From: Flavobacteriaceae bacterium UBA5534
Lineage (GTDB): Bacteria > Bacteroidota > Bacteroidia > Flavobacteriales > Flavobacteriaceae
Direction of reading: 5' to 3'
NCBI GenBank assembly: GCA_002426015.1
Contig: DINS01000035.1
Coordinates: 171,676 to 235,675, forward strand
DNA length: 64,000 nucleotides
The position numbers and the translations under genes were made by a program. Shown here piece after piece: positions 61,188-64,000 of the stretch; position 1 is the stretch's first letter, and each line of letters opens with the position of its first letter. The notes under the pieces are model-generated. The model saw nothing but the letters and a program-made list of their open reading frames with translations. It made no database searches and had not been told where the DNA came from.

Positions 61188-61329
61188 AAAGCCTCAAAAC
61201 AAGACCACCCAAATTGAGCCCAACTTCCGTTAGTTGGGAACGACTCAATTTCTCATCGAGTGCATGTCTAACACACGATGAGTTTTCAAATCATATTTGA
61301 AAAGGGAAAAAGTTAAGTTTTGAGGCTTT
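61188..61329. other. Four-way-junction inverted-repeat structure, probable bidirectional terminator or structured RNA
   Basis: A perfect 13-bp closing stem (61188-61200 with 61317-61329) encloses three independent hairpins: 61211-61251 (8 bp plus inner 7 bp), 61252-61282 (7 bp plus 3 bp) and 61283-61303 (9 bp, 3-nt loop). About 142 nt fold as a four-way junction. It begins 6 bp after the MuiA-like stop and ends 6 bp before the sulfurtransferase stop; T runs follow on the plus strand. Termination for both convergent genes is the simplest role, but a simple terminator needs only one stem. Confidence 0.7.
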
Positions 61330-61334
61330 TATTT

Positions 61335-62159
61335 TTAAGAAGAAGTCAAACTTCCCCATTCAGTCCAAGAACCATCATAGACCGAAAGATACTTGTAACC
61401 TGCTAATTGAGCTCCAAGGGCCAAAACACAAGCTGTAATGCCAGATCCACAAGAAAAAGTAATATGGCCGTTGGTATTGGCAAACTTGCTGAATAGTCGT
61501 TTCAAATCATCCTCTTTTTTGAGACAATGACCATCTAATACATTTTCAAAAGGCAAGTTAACCGAATTGGGAATCCTGCCTCGTCGTAATCCTTCTCTTG
61601 GTTCATCAACAAGACAATTAAAGCGCTCTTCTGAACGAGCATCCATTATAATATGCGATGCATTTTGAGTTTCTAGTTTTACATCTTCAAAAAACTTCAT
61701 CAGCTTTTTGTTTTCAACACCAACAAAATCACCACTTTTGCCTTGAAATGGTTGATAGTTTTCAGTGGCACAATTCAATTTGTTCCATTCTGGAAGTCCT
61801 CCATCCAACACTGCCACATTATCATGGCCAAATGCCTTAAACAACCACCAAGCCCTTGCGCTGGAGTAAATTCCTTTATCATCATAAATCACGATACAAC
61901 TATCACAATCGATACCAAGTAATTGTGCTTCTCTTGTGAATTGTGCTTCCGAAGGAAAAGTGTTTGGAAAAGATGCTGACGTATCACTGAACTTGTTTTT
62001 AATATCAAAAAAACGAGTGTAAGGAATGAGGCTTTCTTCCGAAGCCATAGCTATTTTTTCAGATACCTTTGGAATGCTGGCATTCAGAATCACCAAATTA
62101 GATGCTTCTAAATTTGTTTTTAACCATGCTACAGAAACAAGAGGTTTATTGAGTTTCAA
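61335..62159 (-). CDS. Sulfurtransferase with two rhodanese domains (thiosulfate / 3-mercaptopyruvate type)
   Basis: 274 residues: two rhodanese domains (about 8-125 inactive, 150-274 active). The active Cys (about 234) is in FSCGSGITACVLA, and the CGSGI(T/S) loop is typical of 3-mercaptopyruvate or thiosulfate sulfurtransferases. The gene is directly downstream of the symporter gene (3 bp gap), so they are likely co-transcribed. Confidence 0.92.
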   Translation of the reverse strand: MKLNKPLVSVAWLKTNLEASNLVILNASIPKVSEKIAMASEESLIPYTRFFDIKNKFSDTSASFPNTFPSEAQFTREAQLLGIDCDSCIVIYDDKGIYSSARAWWLFKAFGHDNVAVLDGGLPEWNKLNCATENYQPFQGKSGDFVGVENKKLMKFFEDVKLETQNASHIIMDARSEERFNCLVDEPREGLRRGRIPNSVNLPFENVLDGHCLKKEDDLKRLFSKFANTNGHITFSCGSGITACVLALGAQLAGYKYLSVYDGSWTEWGSLTSS

Positions 62160-62162
62160 TGC

Positions 62163-63608
62163 TTATGAGTCCAAATCAAAAGTTTCTGTAGGGTTTTTAG
62201 TATGATGATAGTCCAACATGTTTTCGCCATCAGCGATAATGGTGCAAACTGTCGCATCACCTGTAACGTTCACTACTGTTCTAAACATATCCAAAATACG
62301 ATCTACAGGAAATATAATAGCAATCCATGCAGGATTTAAACCTACAGAATCTAAAACGATAATCAGCATCACCAAACCAGCACTTGGAACTGCAGCCGAG
62401 CCAATCGAAGCCAAGGTAGTGGTTAAAACAACTGTTAATTGTTGACCAATGGTCAAATCAATCATATGTAACTGTGCCAAGAAAATCACTGCAACTGCTT
62501 GGTACAAGCTGGTGCCATCCATATTGACGGTTGCGCCAATTGGTAGCACAAAACTACTTATCTTTTTGTCAACTCCAAGATTTTGCTCTACACATTCCAT
62601 GGTGACAGGAAGCGTTGCAGCACTGCTCGATGTTGAAAATGCCAAGGTCTGTGCAGGGCTCATTCCCTTAAAGAAACCTGCATAAGGGATTTTTTTAACA
62701 AATGCTTTCAGTATTGTTGGATAGGTCACAAAAATCATGAGAAGCAACCCAATAAGGACTGTCAGTGAATACCAACTCAAGCCCTTGAATATTTCTACCA
62801 CTTTACCTATATCGTCTCCAGCCATTTTACTTACAACACCTGCCAATAATGCAAAGACAAAAAATGGAGCTGCTTGCATGACCAAATCAACCATTTTTAG
62901 GAAAACTTCATTGATACTATCCACTAAAGTGATTACTGGTTGCGATTTGTCATTAGGAATAAACAGCAAACAAACACCAAAAAAGATAGCAAAAAAGATA
63001 ATTTGAAGCATCAATCCATTGTTGGATAAGGAATAAAAGAAATTATCTGGGACAATATCTATTAAAGGCTGTAATGGTGTTGTCTCTTTTTGTTTGTTGG
63101 CCTTTTCTAACTTGTCGGCTACTGAAACTTCCTTTAGGTCACTCTTTGTTAGTTCGGTAATTTTCTGTGCACGTTCAAAAAACGCAGGGTCTTTAAGGTA
63201 GTTGATGCCATCTTTAATTTCGTGACCTTGGGATGAAGCCCAAATCTCGTAGTTAATTCTATTGTCTATTCGGCTTTGCTCATCGATTAATTTACCTGGT
63301 TTGATGGTATTGACCAAAATCAGCCCTAAAGTAATTGCAAAAACCGTCGTCAATAAATAAACCAATAAGGTCTTCCCTCCCATTCTACCTAAACTTTTTG
63401 GGTCTCCAATGTTGGCAACACCACTGATAATGGAAAACAAAACCAAAGGCACAGCTATAAGTTTCAGAAGGTTGATAAAAATAGTTCCGAAAGGGTCTAT
63501 CCAGTTGATGGTAAAAGAACTCCAACCCATTGAGCTTGACAACAATGCCCAAATGATTCCGAGAGCCATTCCAATAAGTATTTTCCAATGTAATGCGAGT
63601 TTTTTCAT
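62163..63608 (-). CDS. Dicarboxylate/amino-acid:cation symporter (DAACS family)
   Basis: 481 residues, about eight membrane helices and two re-entrant loops. It has the family motifs AFSTSSSAATLPVTMECVEQNLGV and MDGTSLYQAVAVIFLAQ, typical of GltP/DctA. An unusual periplasmic insert of about 60 charged residues (about 115-175; ELTKSDLKEVSVADKLEKA) lies between helices, as in many Bacteroidetes members. It takes up glutamate, aspartate or C4-dicarboxylates with Na+ or H+. The sulfurtransferase follows. Confidence 0.93.
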   Translation of the reverse strand: MKKLALHWKILIGMALGIIWALLSSSMGWSSFTINWIDPFGTIFINLLKLIAVPLVLFSIISGVANIGDPKSLGRMGGKTLLVYLLTTVFAITLGLILVNTIKPGKLIDEQSRIDNRINYEIWASSQGHEIKDGINYLKDPAFFERAQKITELTKSDLKEVSVADKLEKANKQKETTPLQPLIDIVPDNFFYSLSNNGLMLQIIFFAIFFGVCLLFIPNDKSQPVITLVDSINEVFLKMVDLVMQAAPFFVFALLAGVVSKMAGDDIGKVVEIFKGLSWYSLTVLIGLLLMIFVTYPTILKAFVKKIPYAGFFKGMSPAQTLAFSTSSSAATLPVTMECVEQNLGVDKKISSFVLPIGATVNMDGTSLYQAVAVIFLAQLHMIDLTIGQQLTVVLTTTLASIGSAAVPSAGLVMLIIVLDSVGLNPAWIAIIFPVDRILDMFRTVVNVTGDATVCTIIADGENMLDYHHTKNPTETFDLDS

Positions 63609-63615
63609 AAGCTAC

Positions 63616-63711
63616 ATTCCTGCGAAAGCAGGAATCTCATTATTTATAGTTATTATTTTATACATTCAAAAATCATCATTTTATAGATGAGACTCCTGCT
63701 TTCGCAGGAGT
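63616..63711. repeat. REPIN-like pair of palindromic repeats
   Basis: Two inverted copies of a short palindrome: ATTCCTGC-GAAA-GCAGGAAT at 63616-63635 (GNRA-type loop) and ACTCCTGC-TTTC-GCAGGAGT at 63692-63711. The two are joined by an outer ATCTCAT / ATGAGA pair. The second copy lies inside the 3' end of aroC and encodes its last residues. Confidence 0.85.
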
Positions 63712-64000
63712 AGGTAATCTGCCAAAACCAATGCTGCCATTGCCTCGACAATAGGTACAGCGCGTGGCACCACACAAGGGTCGTGACGGCCTTTGCCTTG
63801 CATTTCGACGATATTACCTTGGTTATCTAACGTGTTTTGCTTTTGAATAATCGTTGCAACTGGTTTGAATGCCACTCTAAAATAAATATCCATTCCATTA
63901 CTGATACCGCCTTGAATACCTCCAGAGAGATTCGTTTTAGTAGTTCCATCAGCATTAAATTGGTCATTGTGCTCACTTCCTTTCATCTTTGCACCACAAA
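63681..64000 (-). CDS. aroC: Chorismate synthase, C-terminal part (gene continues past the window end)
   Basis: About 106 codons, read from the window end. The conserved GAKMKGSEHND, FNADGTTKTNLSGGIQGGISNG and GKGRHDPCVVPRAVPIVEA of chorismate synthase are seen. It makes chorismate from EPSP with reduced FMN. The first Met in the visible frame is internal, not the start. The last codons, LLRKQESHL, lie in the palindromic repeat at 63692-63711, an unusual C-terminus that suggests a repeat insertion. Confidence 0.95.
   Translation of the reverse strand, partial: CGAKMKGSEHNDQFNADGTTKTNLSGGIQGGISNGMDIYFRVAFKPVATIIQKQNTLDNQGNIVEMQGKGRHDPCVVPRAVPIVEAMAALVLADYLLLRKQESHL

Noticed and set aside
61229..61272. 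GTTAGTT and GTCTAAC in the junction structure, reminiscent of integron attC core boxes
   Set aside because: They lie in loops of different hairpins and in the wrong order and orientation for attC; no integrase or cassettes are present.
1..64000. CRISPR arrays, tRNA, rRNA, insertion sequences and prophage
   Set aside because: No regularly spaced repeats, tRNA-like cloverleaf ending in a conserved T-arm, transposase or phage structural gene was seen.

Overview
This window is a contiguous stretch of a low-GC Bacteroidetes chromosome, almost certainly from the family Flavobacteriaceae. The evidence is two proteins with type IX secretion (T9SS) C-terminal sorting domains, a SusC-type carboxypeptidase-regulatory/TonB-plug module, DUF-rich small operons typical of that family, and TAnnTTTG-type -7 promoter elements. 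Shine-Dalgarno sites are largely absent. No tRNA, rRNA, CRISPR array, prophage or intact insertion sequence was seen, so this is mostly core and lightly accessory chromosome. The genus cannot be fixed from the sequence alone.

Layout. 0-2.8 kb: the distal histidine operon (end of hisB, then hisH, hisA, hisF, hisIE, nearly overlapping). 2.8-5.4 kb: a sodium/solute symporter and two small unknown genes on the minus strand. 5.6-9.4 kb: corA, a stress-type trio (Dps, DUF1328, acidic lipoprotein), DUF2461 and a GreA-like pair. 9.6-12.4 kb: DUF72 protein, acyl-CoA thioesterase, MscS channel and DUF3817. 12.5-17.5 kb: a secreted vanadium-haloperoxidase-like protein with a T9SS tail, a GNAT + PurD-like ATP-grasp pair and an OmpA-type lipoprotein. 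17.7-25.1 kb: NhaD, an EamA transporter, a TPR-adenylate cyclase with a small partner, and several secreted proteins. 25.4-32.2 kb: a minus-strand operon of zinc metalloprotease, MDR oxidoreductase and sortilin-like propeller protein. 32.3-40.5 kb: topB/rluE-like pair, cold-shock protein, NDH-2, DUF1003, APC permease with a small partner. 40.6-44.5 kb: helicase, hsp20, a cluster of tandem micro-ORFs, ExbD, 3D-domain lipoprotein. 44.6-48.7 kb: M19 dipeptidase, Crp/Fnr regulator with DUF2892 partner, a T9SS cargo protein. 48.8-58.6 kb: fused branched-chain-type E1, a 2OG-Fe(II) oxygenase, SUI1/DUF1835/nucleoside phosphorylase, a cytosolic solute-binding-like protein, ung, Smr-less MutS2 and a DCC protein. 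59.0-64 kb: a DUF4140/DUF4139 protein with a SusC plug module inserted in it, a multi-hairpin intergenic structure, a sulfurtransferase, a dicarboxylate symporter and the 3' end of aroC.

The strongest candidates for something undescribed are: (1) three micro-ORFs of 29, 29 and 23 codons at 43.03-43.36 kb, two of them a 131-bp tandem duplication, behind an ECF-sigma-like promoter, ended by a good terminator and divergent from hsp20, whose own upstream region looks sigma-54-like; (2) the MuiA-like protein at 59.0 kb whose DUF4139 domain is split by a complete SusC N-terminal module without a beta-barrel; (3) the roughly 142-nt four-way-junction inverted-repeat structure immediately after it; and (4) a paired palindromic repeat (REPIN-like) that supplies the last codons of chorismate synthase at the window end.
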